Part shown: in pieces, positions 24,255-33,920 of the stretch
How positions within the stretch are numbered: position 1 is the stretch's first letter
Layout: the number at the start of each line of letters is the position of its first letter
DNA from: Desulfosporosinus orientis DSM 765
GTDB taxonomy: Bacteria; Bacillota; Desulfitobacteriia; Desulfitobacteriales; Desulfitobacteriaceae
Length of the DNA: 64,000 nucleotides
Assembly (NCBI RefSeq): GCF_000235605.1
Contig: NC_016584.1
Span: 1,910,001-1,974,000, forward strand
Direction of reading: 5' to 3'
Program-made: the position numbers and the translations under genes
Notes under the pieces: model-generated
What the model was told of the DNA's origin: nothing
Seen by the model: the letters and a program-made list of their open reading frames with translations, nothing else
Database searches by the model: none

Positions 24255-25093
24255 AAGAAGTAATGATTTGGACCGGTGCCGGTCAAATTGGTATGGCTAT
24301 TGCCAGAAGAGTGGGCTTTGGCAAAAAGCTTGTTGTTGGCGATAAGAAGCTGGAGAATGCGCAGGCTATTGCTAAAATTATGAATGATGCTGGATTTGAC
24401 GTGATCCCGATGGAGATGGATCTCTCATCCAGAGATTCCATCCGAAGTCTGATTGCGGAAGCACATAAGTATGGTGAAATCTCTATGTTAGTTAATGCTG
24501 CTGGTGTTTCCCCCAGCCAGGCACCGATTGAAGCGATTTTGAAGGTGGATTTGTACGGCACAGCTGTTCTGCTGGAGGAAGTCGGGAGGGTTATTAAGGA
24601 TGGTGGTACTGGTGTGACAATTTCCAGTCAGTCCGGTCACCGGATGCCTGCACTTAGTGAGGAAGTGGATGAGCAGCTGGCTTGTACTCCGACGGAAGAT
24701 CTTCTGAAACTGGAAGTGCTTCAGCGGTCGAATATCAAAGATACCTTGCACGCCTATCAGATGGCGAAACGCTGCAACGAAAAGAGGGTTATGGCGGAAT
24801 CTATAAAATGGGGTGCCAGAGGTGCGCGAATCAATTCTATCTCTCCGGGAATCATTGTTACCCCGCTGGCCATTGATGAGTTTAACGGCCCCAGAGGTGA
24901 TTTCTACAAGAATATGTTTGCCAAATGCCCGGCAGGCCGTCCGGGAACAGCAGATGAGGTAGCCAATGTGGCAGAACTGCTGATGAGTCCCCAGGGAGCA
25001 TTTATCACTGGTGCGGACTTCTTAATTGATGGCGGTGCAACAGCCTCCTATTTCTATGGTCCCTTAAAGCCACAGGTATCAAGTGAAACTTGA
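24251..25093 (+). CDS. Short-chain dehydrogenase/reductase
   Basis: The 280-residue Rossmann protein has the SDR nucleotide site TGAGQIGMAIAR, NAAG at about residue 82, and the catalytic Ser region VTISSQSGH. Tyr/Lys occur in YQMAKRCNEK, and the terminus reads GADFLIDGGATASYFYG. All active-site residues of a classical SDR are present. AAAGGAG lies before the ATG. It probably reduces a ketone or aldehyde with NAD(P)H as part of the MerR-headed cluster. The substrate is unknown. Confidence 0.92.
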   Translation: MKEVMIWTGAGQIGMAIARRVGFGKKLVVGDKKLENAQAIAKIMNDAGFDVIPMEMDLSSRDSIRSLIAEAHKYGEISMLVNAAGVSPSQAPIEAILKVDLYGTAVLLEEVGRVIKDGGTGVTISSQSGHRMPALSEEVDEQLACTPTEDLLKLEVLQRSNIKDTLHAYQMAKRCNEKRVMAESIKWGARGARINSISPGIIVTPLAIDEFNGPRGDFYKNMFAKCPAGRPGTADEVANVAELLMSPQGAFITGADFLIDGGATASYFYGPLKPQVSSET

Positions 25094-25123
25094 TTCAGGT
25101 GGAGTTTAGACTCCATCTGAATC
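25092..25123 (+). terminator. Hairpin overlapping the SDR stop
   Basis: GATTCAGGTGGAGT (25092-25105) pairs with ACTCCATCTGAATC (25110-25123), with a single wobble. It follows the SDR stop directly. No long T-run follows. The rest of the gap up to 25315 shows no gene. Confidence 0.5.
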
Positions 25124-25315
25124 TTAGTTGAACTTATCCAGGGATGTAGCCGTTCTTTACTCATCCTCACTGCTTAAGAAATCGTTTGTAGTTTGCAGTT
25201 CGGCGAAAATATCCACTGGATATTTTCGTACTTATAGAAGATGGGAGTATTAGAACGGGTAGTCATCGGATAAACAGACAAGATGAATTAAGAAAAGATA
25301 AAAAGGAGAAAAAAC

Positions 25316-25807
25316 ATGATCAACAATTTTATTTATTCTGCGCCAACAAAGATTTACTTTGGAGAGAGCCTTGAAAATCTGGGGAGTGAACTGAAACAGT
25401 ATGGTAATAGAGTTCTTATGACTTACGGAGGAGGCTCCATCAAAAAAATCGGATTGTACGATGCTTTCTATGACATCACCCATGGGTTAGGACTTGCGAT
25501 TCTGACGCCTAGGTGGATGGAGTATATTCTTGATGAGACCACCGCACCAAAGTTCTATCAGTTTGGTGTCAATGTGTTTGGCATTGACAAGGATCTTCCT
25601 GCATTGGAAGTTGGCAAAAAGGCTATTGAAATGCTGTCCGATTTCTTCTTTAATACTCTCGGTTTAAAGAGTAACTTGACAGAAATCGGCATTGATGATT
25701 CCAAGTTTGAAATAATGGCAAAGAAATCCTGTGGAAACGGAATGATGCCGGGCTATAAGCAACTGAATCAGCAGGATGTTGAAAATATCTTTAAGATGTG
25801 TCGTTGA
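25316..25807 (+). pseudogene. Iron-containing alcohol dehydrogenase with large internal deletion
   Basis: The 163-residue frame joins the N-terminus of a butanol-dehydrogenase-type enzyme (MINNFIYSAPTKIYFGESLE ... GGGSIKKIGLYDA) directly to its C-terminal part (FYDITHGLGLAILTPRWMEY onward). Full-length enzymes are about 390 residues, so roughly 220 are missing, in frame. Lost parts include most of the nucleotide domain and some metal ligands, although the His in DITHGLGLA remains. AAAGGAG precedes the ATG. The product is probably inactive. Confidence 0.8.
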
Positions 25808-25897
25808 GAGAGCAGGTTGGATGTCGGGGAGGAAAAGGCTGGTTTACGGAAAGCTGACATGGTTTATTTAATAGAAGATACGTGTGAAAGGAAGGTG

Positions 25898-26800
25898 ATG
25901 ATCGTGTATAATCCTCAGCTTGATACATTTATACGTGTGGCGGATGCTGGAAGTTTCAGCAAGGCTGCCGAAAATATGTATATCACACCTTCAGCTGTTA
26001 TAAAGCAAATAAACCTGTTGGAGAATGAACTTGGGTTACAGTTGTTTGAGAGGACTCATCGAGGTCTCAGCCTCACGGAGGCAGGAAAGTCCCTCTATCA
26101 GGATGCAAAATACATTATTCAATACTGTGATGAATCCATCATCCGTGCTAAAAATGCGATGCAGAAGAAAGAAAGCATTATTCGCATTGGAACATCTCTT
26201 ATGACGCCTCCTCAGTTTCTTGTGGAATTATGGCCGAAGATTCACGAGCATTACCCGGACCTCAAATTTCAGTTTGTTCCCTTTGAAAATACCCCGGAAA
26301 ATGCAAGAGAAATACTGAAAAATCTCGGTCAAAACTTTGACATTGTCGCAGGTATCTTTGACCAGAACCTTCTCAATCTACGGGAATGTGAGGGAACAGA
26401 GATTTCAAGAGAGCCTATATGCTGTGCCGTATCGGTTAATCACAGGCTTGCAGGGAAGTGTAAGCTGACGGTGCAGGATTTATACGGCGAAAACCTTATG
26501 CTGATTTATCGGGGCTGGAGCAGCTATATAGATAAGCTGAGGGACGACTTGATGGAGCATCACTCACAAATTCATATCGTTGACTTTGATTTTTACGATG
26601 TGAATGTCTTTAATCAATGCGAATACACCAACGACCTGCTCATGGCTATTGACAAATGGGAAAATGTGCATCCGCTTTTAAAGATTATCCCTGTCGAATG
26701 GGACTACACGATGACCTTTGGAATTCTTCATTCTCCGAATCCATCGGAGAGGGTACAGCGTTTCCTTAAAGCCTTACAGCTTGTGGTGTCAACTAAATAA
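25898..26800 (+). CDS. LysR-family transcriptional regulator
   Basis: The 300-residue product has the LysR winged helix (PQLDTFIRVADAGSFSKAAE, then TPSAVIKQINLLENELGLQL) and a C-terminal periplasmic-binding-like effector domain. I place the start at ATG 25898 because GAAAGGAAGG lies before it; a longer form from 25817 is possible but unlike the family. It probably controls the neighbouring dehydrogenase and aldo/keto reductase genes. A decayed copy of parts of its 3' region lies at 30487-30535. Confidence 0.92.
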   Translation: MIVYNPQLDTFIRVADAGSFSKAAENMYITPSAVIKQINLLENELGLQLFERTHRGLSLTEAGKSLYQDAKYIIQYCDESIIRAKNAMQKKESIIRIGTSLMTPPQFLVELWPKIHEHYPDLKFQFVPFENTPENAREILKNLGQNFDIVAGIFDQNLLNLRECEGTEISREPICCAVSVNHRLAGKCKLTVQDLYGENLMLIYRGWSSYIDKLRDDLMEHHSQIHIVDFDFYDVNVFNQCEYTNDLLMAIDKWENVHPLLKIIPVEWDYTMTFGILHSPNPSERVQRFLKALQLVVSTK

Positions 26801-26930
26801 TAAGGTATTACCTTTGGGTATAAACTGAAAGAAAATCCGAGACTTCTTATGAGGTCTCGGTTAAGTTTTGATATAGATATACAAAAATTATTGAGGGAGA
26901 AGAAAGAGGTATGAAAAAAAGAATCTTAGG
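26779..26930 (+). repeat. Duplicated LysR-tail/AKR-start segment, copy 1
   Basis: This 152-bp segment is about 95% identical to 30511-30660. It holds the last codons of the LysR gene, a terminator-like hairpin (CCGAGACTTCTTATGAGGTCTCGG, 26837-26860), the RBS and the first six codons of an aldo/keto reductase gene. In this copy the reductase frame ends after 11 codons (ATG 26911 to TAA 26944-26946). The rest of 26947-27177 is AT-rich with no gene. Confidence 0.85.
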
Positions 26931-27177
26931 AGTAACAGAGGCGTAAACCCGAATGATACTGGGTTGCGTCTCTTGTCTATTTGATACGGGTACCTAAAAT
27001 GGCTATTTATGTCGAGTTCTTTTTCATCCTGTCAAGTTACTGTATTGTAATTGCATTTCAGAAATAGACGAAGTATACTACTATAAATAGTATAATATTA
27101 AACAAAGTCAAAATTGTGTTACAAAAAGGGAAGTTTGGATTTATTCCTTAATAGACAATAATTTAGGAGTTTGAATT

Positions 27178-27786
27178 ATGGGAGATGCAAAGATACCTAA
27201 CCGTATGGAAAAGAAAAAAAAGCAGACCAGAATTAAAATAATTGAAGTAGCTATGAGTCTGTTTGAAAAACAAGGGTTTTCTCAAACCACAATGGAACAA
27301 ATCGCTGACGTCGCTGACGTGGCTAAAGGAACGCTGTACAATCATTTTTCATGCAAAGAAGCGATCGTCTCTGCTTATGTCCAGACAGTTAATAACCAGA
27401 CGATACCGGTACTTAAGGACCTTCTAAGCGACTTGCCAAATACGCGCTCGCGGCTGTTAAAAGTGTTACTACAGGTTTTCGACTGGGGTAAGCTAAACCG
27501 CGAGTTAGTTATGATCTATTTTTCTTTTAGGATGCAGAATCTGGTTAAAGGACTGCCTGAGCCAGGTGAACGCAGTGGTTTTGCCGAGATCTTAGCTATG
27601 ATTTTCAGGCAGGGTCAATTAGATGGCGAACTTAGGGAAGGTGTTTCTGCTGAGTACTTAGCAAACTACTTTAACATGATTTATTTTAGGATTCTCATCG
27701 AGTGGCTTAGTCTGCCTGACAAGTATCCGCTACAGGAACAGTTGGCAACAAATATTGATCTATTTTTAAATGGGGTGAAAAGATAA
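27178..27786 (+). CDS. TetR-family transcriptional regulator
   Basis: The 202-residue protein has the TetR helix-turn-helix: RIKIIEVAMSLFEKQGFSQT, then MEQIADVADVAKGTLYNHF. It is followed by a helical ligand domain with no recognisable substrate signature. TAGGAG precedes the ATG. It lies 17 bases upstream of the PEP-synthase-like gene and probably represses it, a common arrangement for phosphotransferase or drug-response genes. Confidence 0.92.
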   Translation: MGDAKIPNRMEKKKKQTRIKIIEVAMSLFEKQGFSQTTMEQIADVADVAKGTLYNHFSCKEAIVSAYVQTVNNQTIPVLKDLLSDLPNTRSRLLKVLLQVFDWGKLNRELVMIYFSFRMQNLVKGLPEPGERSGFAEILAMIFRQGQLDGELREGVSAEYLANYFNMIYFRILIEWLSLPDKYPLQEQLATNIDLFLNGVKR

Positions 27787-27803
27787 ATTGAGGGGGGAAC
27801 AGG

Positions 27804-30440
27804 GTGAAAAGGGATGAACAGTATATTCTTGGTTGGGAACAAGCGTTTGTAAGCGGGGTAGAACACTGCGGCGGTAAAGGCTGGAACTTGAGCAGAATGG
27901 CCCGGTACGGGTTTAAGGTGCCGAAGGGGGGAATAATCACTGCTGCAGCCTTCATACTTTTTGTCGAAGAAAATGGCCTCGCCCAACAATTAAGGGACGT
28001 TTCAGAATCTTTTCGGAGCACCGGCAATGATGAACTGGCCCTGGCTCAAAAGCTGGACTCACTTAAGAAGAGTTTTTTTACAGCCCGCGTTCCGGAGCCG
28101 GTTGTTACACAAGTTTCTCACTTTCTTGCACAACTCGATATAACTGACAAACCCCTAGCCATACGATCCTCTGCCTCAGGTGAAGACTCGCCTAAGGCTT
28201 CCTTTGCCGGAATTCACGATTCTTTTCTTAATGTACAGGGTTTAGACAAGATACTTTCGGCTATTAAGAGGTGTTATGCCTCACTGTGGAGTATGCGAGC
28301 CCTGGCCTACCGACAAAAGATGGGTTTTGCTGACCAGGAAGTCCTCCCGTCCGTGGTGATAATGGAGATGGTTGATGCCAAATCCTCGGGAGTTGGTTTT
28401 AGCTGCAATCCCCAAAGCGGTCGGTTGGACCAAATAGTGATTGAAGCCAATTTCGGTCTGGGTGAATCTATAGTCGGGGGCAGCACTGAACCAGACCAAT
28501 ATATTGTTAATTACAACCTCGAATTAATTGAGAAGAAAATTGGACATAAACTGTTTGTCACCATAGCCCGGGAAGATGGAGAAACTCAGTTGGTTCCTAT
28601 TCCTCAATCCCTGAATCCGGACGGACAGGTGCTGAGTGACCCGGAAATAATTGAACTTAGCGTTTTGATTGCCAGAGTATATAAGGCCCTGGGGGAAGGT
28701 GAAGTGCAGCAGGATGTGGAGTGGGCATTTAATGGAAAGCATTTCTTTATTTTGCAAGCACGTCCTGTAACTGGGCAGGCCAGCTATACTTATCCTATTC
28801 TAAAAGATCAGCCGGATATCTGGTCCAATGGCAACTTCAAAGATACCTGCCCCATGGTATTCTCGGCCTTCCTGCACCGTCCGATGATTTCAGCAATAAA
28901 CAATTTGCTGGCAGTAGTGCCCAAAGAATTGGGCTATCCAGCCCTTGAAGGAAGGCAGTACTGCCGCTTTTTCGCCGGTAGGATTTATCTGAACATTGCT
29001 TTGTTGCAGTGGGAATATTATGATATCCTGGGTTTTTCTCCGGCAGAAACAAATGCCCAAGTTGGCGGACACCAGGAGGAAATCCAGGTGCCGAGGCTGA
29101 CCGGCAGGCAACGCCTTGCGACCACCGTGAATAAGCTAAAAATGTTCCGGCTGATGCTGAGGGTTCGGAAAGATGCGCAGCAATTATTCCGGGGTGTCCG
29201 ACAGTGGGGTAAAGAATTGCTTGAAAAAGATCTACTGGCTTTAAACGATCGGGAGATGGTTAAAGCCCTCATAACGATTAACACAGAGGTAGAACCTTTT
29301 GTTAAAATAGGGCTCCTTAATAGTAATGCTGTTATGCTTATGGACACGGTCGTTAATGCTTTGAAAAGGGATTATGGAGAAAAAGCCTGGGCAATTGCCA
29401 ATAGCCTATTGGTGGGAAAGGCTAAACTTCCCAGTGCGGAACAAGGTTATCGGTTAATTGAATTGGCCGAGACCGCCCATGGTGACCGGTCTGCGCGAAA
29501 GTACTTTGCTTCTCAACCCTTTCAACCCTTAGCATGGGAAACCTTGTTGCCGGAGGACTCTGTCTTTAAACGCATGTTCAAAGAGTATCTGGCTGAATTT
29601 GGTCACCGGGCGGTTTATGAAGTGGACTGGGAGAATCCGCGCTGGCGGGAGGACCCGACATATTTGCTGGAATACATTAAAGAGATTATGGTTAGTGCCG
29701 ATTTGGGGAAATTTAAAGCTGAGCAGCAGACCAAATCCGAGCAGGGCGAATTACTATACAAAAAGAAGGTACCTTTGTACCGTCGCTGGCGGATAAACTG
29801 GTTGTTGCGCCAAGCGATAAGAGGTATTGAACTCAGAGAAGAAGGAAAATCAGAAATGGCCCGGCTAGTAGAGCCAAGCCGGTATATCACTCTTTGCATC
29901 GGTCAAAGGTTAAAGAAACGGGGGTTAATAGCGGAGATTAATGATGTATTTCATTGCTCTTTTCCGGATATTTTTGCGATGTTATTAGGGTACTGGGACG
30001 GTACTGGAATCAGGACTTTGATCGGGGACCGAAAACAACGGAAAATTGAGTTGGAACAGCTTGAGCCACCGGATTTGATCATCAATGGAAAAGCCAACAA
30101 TGCTCCGGCTATTCCAGTAGGAGAAGGTAATGTGCTGAGCGGTCTGGGAGTTGCTTCAGGAAGGGCTCAAGGTAAAGCAAGGCTGCTGTACCGGCCTGAA
30201 GAGGGAATTGGACAAGGAGATGTTCTTGTAGCTCCTTCCACAGATCCCGGTTGGACACCATTGTTTCTAAAGGCGGCGGGTATAGTTATGGAAACCGGTG
30301 GCTTTTTATCCCACGGAGCAACCGTGGCCAGGGAATACGGGATACCGGCTGTGGTCAACGTCCCTGGGGCCATGAAATTCATCAAGGACGGGGATGAACT
30401 GATTGTAGACGGTGACTTGGGCAAAGTTTTTAAGGCATAG
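27804..30440 (+). CDS. PEP synthase-like / rifampin phosphotransferase-like protein
   Basis: The 878-residue three-part enzyme has an N-terminal ATP-grasp domain of PPDK/PEP-synthase type (GGKGWNLSRMARYGFKVP, then RSSASGEDSPKASFAGIHDS and QQDVEWAF near 310). A central variable domain spans about 330-760. A C-terminal swivelling domain carries the catalytic His at about residue 837 in GGFLSHGATVAREYG. The central domain differs from true pyruvate-binding PEP synthase, so a dikinase acting on another substrate, such as an antibiotic, is plausible. The start is GTG with GGGGGGAAC upstream. Confidence 0.85.
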   Translation: MKRDEQYILGWEQAFVSGVEHCGGKGWNLSRMARYGFKVPKGGIITAAAFILFVEENGLAQQLRDVSESFRSTGNDELALAQKLDSLKKSFFTARVPEPVVTQVSHFLAQLDITDKPLAIRSSASGEDSPKASFAGIHDSFLNVQGLDKILSAIKRCYASLWSMRALAYRQKMGFADQEVLPSVVIMEMVDAKSSGVGFSCNPQSGRLDQIVIEANFGLGESIVGGSTEPDQYIVNYNLELIEKKIGHKLFVTIAREDGETQLVPIPQSLNPDGQVLSDPEIIELSVLIARVYKALGEGEVQQDVEWAFNGKHFFILQARPVTGQASYTYPILKDQPDIWSNGNFKDTCPMVFSAFLHRPMISAINNLLAVVPKELGYPALEGRQYCRFFAGRIYLNIALLQWEYYDILGFSPAETNAQVGGHQEEIQVPRLTGRQRLATTVNKLKMFRLMLRVRKDAQQLFRGVRQWGKELLEKDLLALNDREMVKALITINTEVEPFVKIGLLNSNAVMLMDTVVNALKRDYGEKAWAIANSLLVGKAKLPSAEQGYRLIELAETAHGDRSARKYFASQPFQPLAWETLLPEDSVFKRMFKEYLAEFGHRAVYEVDWENPRWREDPTYLLEYIKEIMVSADLGKFKAEQQTKSEQGELLYKKKVPLYRRWRINWLLRQAIRGIELREEGKSEMARLVEPSRYITLCIGQRLKKRGLIAEINDVFHCSFPDIFAMLLGYWDGTGIRTLIGDRKQRKIELEQLEPPDLIINGKANNAPAIPVGEGNVLSGLGVASGRAQGKARLLYRPEEGIGQGDVLVAPSTDPGWTPLFLKAAGIVMETGGFLSHGATVAREYGIPAVVNVPGAMKFIKDGDELIVDGDLGKVFKA

Positions 30441-30486
30441 TTCAGCCTCTGATGTCACATATAAGGAATCTAATAAGGATGGCAAT

Positions 30487-31636
<1,150 letters not shown>

Positions 31637-31648
31637 GAGGAGAAAAAC

Positions 31649-32491
31649 ATGGAGTATGTCGTGTTAAACAATGGCGTGAAGATGCCGAAATTAGGTTATG
31701 GTGTCTATCAGGTTACACCGGAAGAGTGTGAACGTTGTGTTCTGGATGCCATCAGCGTAGGCTATCGTTCCATCGATACGGCACAGGCTTACGGAAATGA
31801 AGAGGGTGTCGGCAATGCCATCGAGAAATGCGGAGTGCCTCGGGAGGAACTCTTCATCACAACGAAGGTATGGATTTCCAATAGCGGCTATGAAAAGGCT
31901 AAGGCATCGATCGAGGAATCCTTGAGAAAGCTGAAAACCGAATATATTGATTTGCTTCTCATCCATCAGCCGTTCAATGATTATTACGGAACCTATCGTG
32001 CGATGGAGGAAGCCTACAAGGAAGGCAAAATCCGTGCCATCGGTGTTTCCAACTTTTATCCTGACAGACTGATTGACCTGTGCCATTTCGTTGAGATTAT
32101 GCCGACGGTGAATCAGGTGGAAACTCACGCATTCCAGCAGCAGGCAGAAGCCCATGAAATCATGAAGAAATATGAAGTACAACATGAATCTTGGGGGCCG
32201 TTTGCTGAGGGGCGTAAGGATTTCTTTACCAATCCTGTTCTGAATGAAATCGGTGCGAAGTATCACAAATCGGCAGCGCAGCTTGCGCTTCGCTTCCTGC
32301 TTCAGAGCGATGTAGTGGTGATTCCGAAATCCACCCACAAGGAGCGTATGCTTGAGAATATCAATGTATTTGACTTCGAGCTGACCGAAGATGACATGCA
32401 AGCTATCCGTGCTTTAGACGAGAAAGAGAGTGCGTTCTTCTCACATTATGACCCAGCTACAGTGGAGATGCTGACTGGATTGGTTAGATAA
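31649..32491 (+). CDS. Aldo/keto reductase, 2,5-diketogluconate reductase-like
   Basis: The 280-residue AKR5-type reductase has SIDTAQAYGNEEGVG for the Asp/Tyr pair, ELFITTKVWI for the Lys, IDLLLIHQPFNDYYG for the His and VVIPKSTHKERMLEN for the NADP loop. The family reduces small aldehydes and ketones in the cytoplasm. GGAGGAG lies 10 bases upstream of the ATG. It ends a two-gene unit and converges on the thioredoxin gene only 9 bases away. Confidence 0.93.
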   Translation: MEYVVLNNGVKMPKLGYGVYQVTPEECERCVLDAISVGYRSIDTAQAYGNEEGVGNAIEKCGVPREELFITTKVWISNSGYEKAKASIEESLRKLKTEYIDLLLIHQPFNDYYGTYRAMEEAYKEGKIRAIGVSNFYPDRLIDLCHFVEIMPTVNQVETHAFQQQAEAHEIMKKYEVQHESWGPFAEGRKDFFTNPVLNEIGAKYHKSAAQLALRFLLQSDVVVIPKSTHKERMLENINVFDFELTEDDMQAIRALDEKESAFFSHYDPATVEMLTGLVR

Positions 32492-32500
32492 TATTATTCT

Positions 32501-32809
32501 TTAACTAATCATTTGGATAATTTTTGGTTTTTGTTGTAACCCTTTAATTCGTGTTACTTCTTGACCATTATTAAAAAGGATCATGGTAGGATAGCTCTCA
32601 ACACTATATCTTTCGACTGTTTCTTTGTTAGTATCAAAATCTATGGTTACGATTTCCACACCATCAACAATTTTAGCCACATCTTTTAATACAAAACCTA
32701 ACATTTTGCAAGGACCACAGGTTTTAGAATAGAAATCCACCAGTACCTTGCCCTGGTTCACTAGTTGATCCAATTCTTCACCCTTGATTTCTCTTACTTC
32801 AACCGCCAT
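32501..32809 (-). CDS. trxA: Thioredoxin
   Basis: The 102-residue thioredoxin has the active site CGPCK (C31, C34) in VDFYSKTCGPCKML and the conserved cis-Pro in YSVESYPTMILFNNG. It differs from the classic WCGPC by SKTCGPC, a variant common in Clostridia. It follows trxB by 19 bases in the same direction, so the pair forms a NADPH-to-thioredoxin electron path. AGGATG lies before the ATG. Confidence 0.93.
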   Translation of the reverse strand: MAVEVREIKGEELDQLVNQGKVLVDFYSKTCGPCKMLGFVLKDVAKIVDGVEIVTIDFDTNKETVERYSVESYPTMILFNNGQEVTRIKGLQQKPKIIQMIS

Positions 32810-32828
32810 TAAAAATCATCCTTTGTTC

Positions 32829-33746
32829 TTAATTTAGTTTTTCAATATATTTTGCTGCCGATTGAGCGGCGATTGCGCCATCACTGCAAGCGGTAACTAT
32901 TTGTCTTAGATGCTTACTGATAATATCTCCTGCACCGTAAATACCTGGTACCTTAGTAGCCATAAATGCATCCGTCTCAATATATCCATAATCATTAACA
33001 ATTCCTAACTCCTTAAAGGCATCTGCTGTAGGTTTTAAACCAATGTATTCAAAGGCACCATCGGCGTTTACAATGATTTCTTCCCCGGTTTTTGTGGATT
33101 TTGCCTTTATTCCTACAAACTTATCCGTACCCAAGAATTCTAAGATATCGTGATATTCATATATTTTGACATTAGGCAATGCCCTTAATTTATTACAAGC
33201 TAACGGATCAGCTGTTAAATCAAATAAAGTAACAACGATTACTTCATGGGCCAGGCTTGCTAGATAAATGGCTTCCTCAACAGCTGAGTTGCCTCCTCCA
33301 ATAACAATCACTTTTTTATTCCGATAATGAGGCCCATCGCAAATTGCACACCAGCTGATACTTGAGCCTGCAAAGTTCAATTCACCAGCTACTCCAAGCA
33401 TTCTTGGCTTAGTGCCGGTAGCAATAATAACTGCCTTAGCCTCAAACGTGTGACCTTCTTCACAGATTAGCTTTTTAACACTTTCTTCCGATTGGATGGC
33501 AGTTACGGTACCATAATCAAAATTAACCCCAAGCTCTTGGGTGTGTTCAAACATTTTTATGGCAAGTTCTGCTCCATTTACGGTTCCCATCCCTGTGTAG
33601 TTTTGAATTTCAAAAGTATTAACAATCTGCCCCCCTGGAGCCAATTTATCTAATAGTAATACATTTAAATTAGCCCTTGCTGCATAAATAGCAGCCGTCA
33701 TACCAGCAGGACCAGAACCGATGATTGCCACATCATAAACCGTCAT
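32829..33746 (-). CDS. trxB: Thioredoxin reductase
   Basis: The 305-residue flavoprotein has an N-terminal FAD site GSGPAGMTAAIYAARA, the redox-active Cys pair in SWCAICDGPHY, the NADPH site IGGGNSAVEEAIYL, and the C-terminal FAD motif GIYGAGDI. It passes electrons from NADPH to the thioredoxin encoded downstream. GGAGGCG precedes the ATG. A 30-bp element 75 bases upstream is nearly identical to one before the SLC13 permease gene. Confidence 0.95.
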   Translation of the reverse strand: MTVYDVAIIGSGPAGMTAAIYAARANLNVLLLDKLAPGGQIVNTFEIQNYTGMGTVNGAELAIKMFEHTQELGVNFDYGTVTAIQSEESVKKLICEEGHTFEAKAVIIATGTKPRMLGVAGELNFAGSSISWCAICDGPHYRNKKVIVIGGGNSAVEEAIYLASLAHEVIVVTLFDLTADPLACNKLRALPNVKIYEYHDILEFLGTDKFVGIKAKSTKTGEEIIVNADGAFEYIGLKPTADAFKELGIVNDYGYIETDAFMATKVPGIYGAGDIISKHLRQIVTACSDGAIAAQSAAKYIEKLN

Positions 33747-33820
33747 TCATATTGCGCCTCCATAAAAGTCTTAAAGTATTATTCTTATACTAATTCTATC
33801 AATTAAGGAAAGGACTCATT

Positions 33821-33850
33821 TATAACCTAGACAACACTTTTAAAAATTTA
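33821..33850 (-). promoter_or_regulatory. Shared upstream element before trxB
   Basis: The plus strand reads TATAACCTAGACAACACTTT followed by an AT-rich end. It matches 37460-37490 at nearly every base. Read on the gene strand it is AAAAGTGTTGTCTAGGTTATA, suitable as a -35/-10-like or activator site. It lies 75 bases before the trxB start. Confidence 0.55.
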
Positions 33851-33871
33851 CTTAAATTATTGAGGTTCATT

Positions 33872-33905
33872 GAGAAAGCACTAAGTAATTGCTTAGTGCT
33901 TTCTC
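33872..33905. terminator. Terminator of the sulfotransferase gene
   Basis: GAGAAAGCACTAAG (33872-33885) and its exact complement (33892-33905) flank a 6-base loop, 15 bases past the sulfotransferase stop. It separates that gene from trxB. Confidence 0.65.
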
Positions 33906-33920
33906 TTTAGTTAATAACAC

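Noticed and set aside
31691-32401. 236-codon minus-strand frame opposite an aldo/keto reductase
   Set aside because: Fully covered by a well-supported enzyme on the other strand; no domain.
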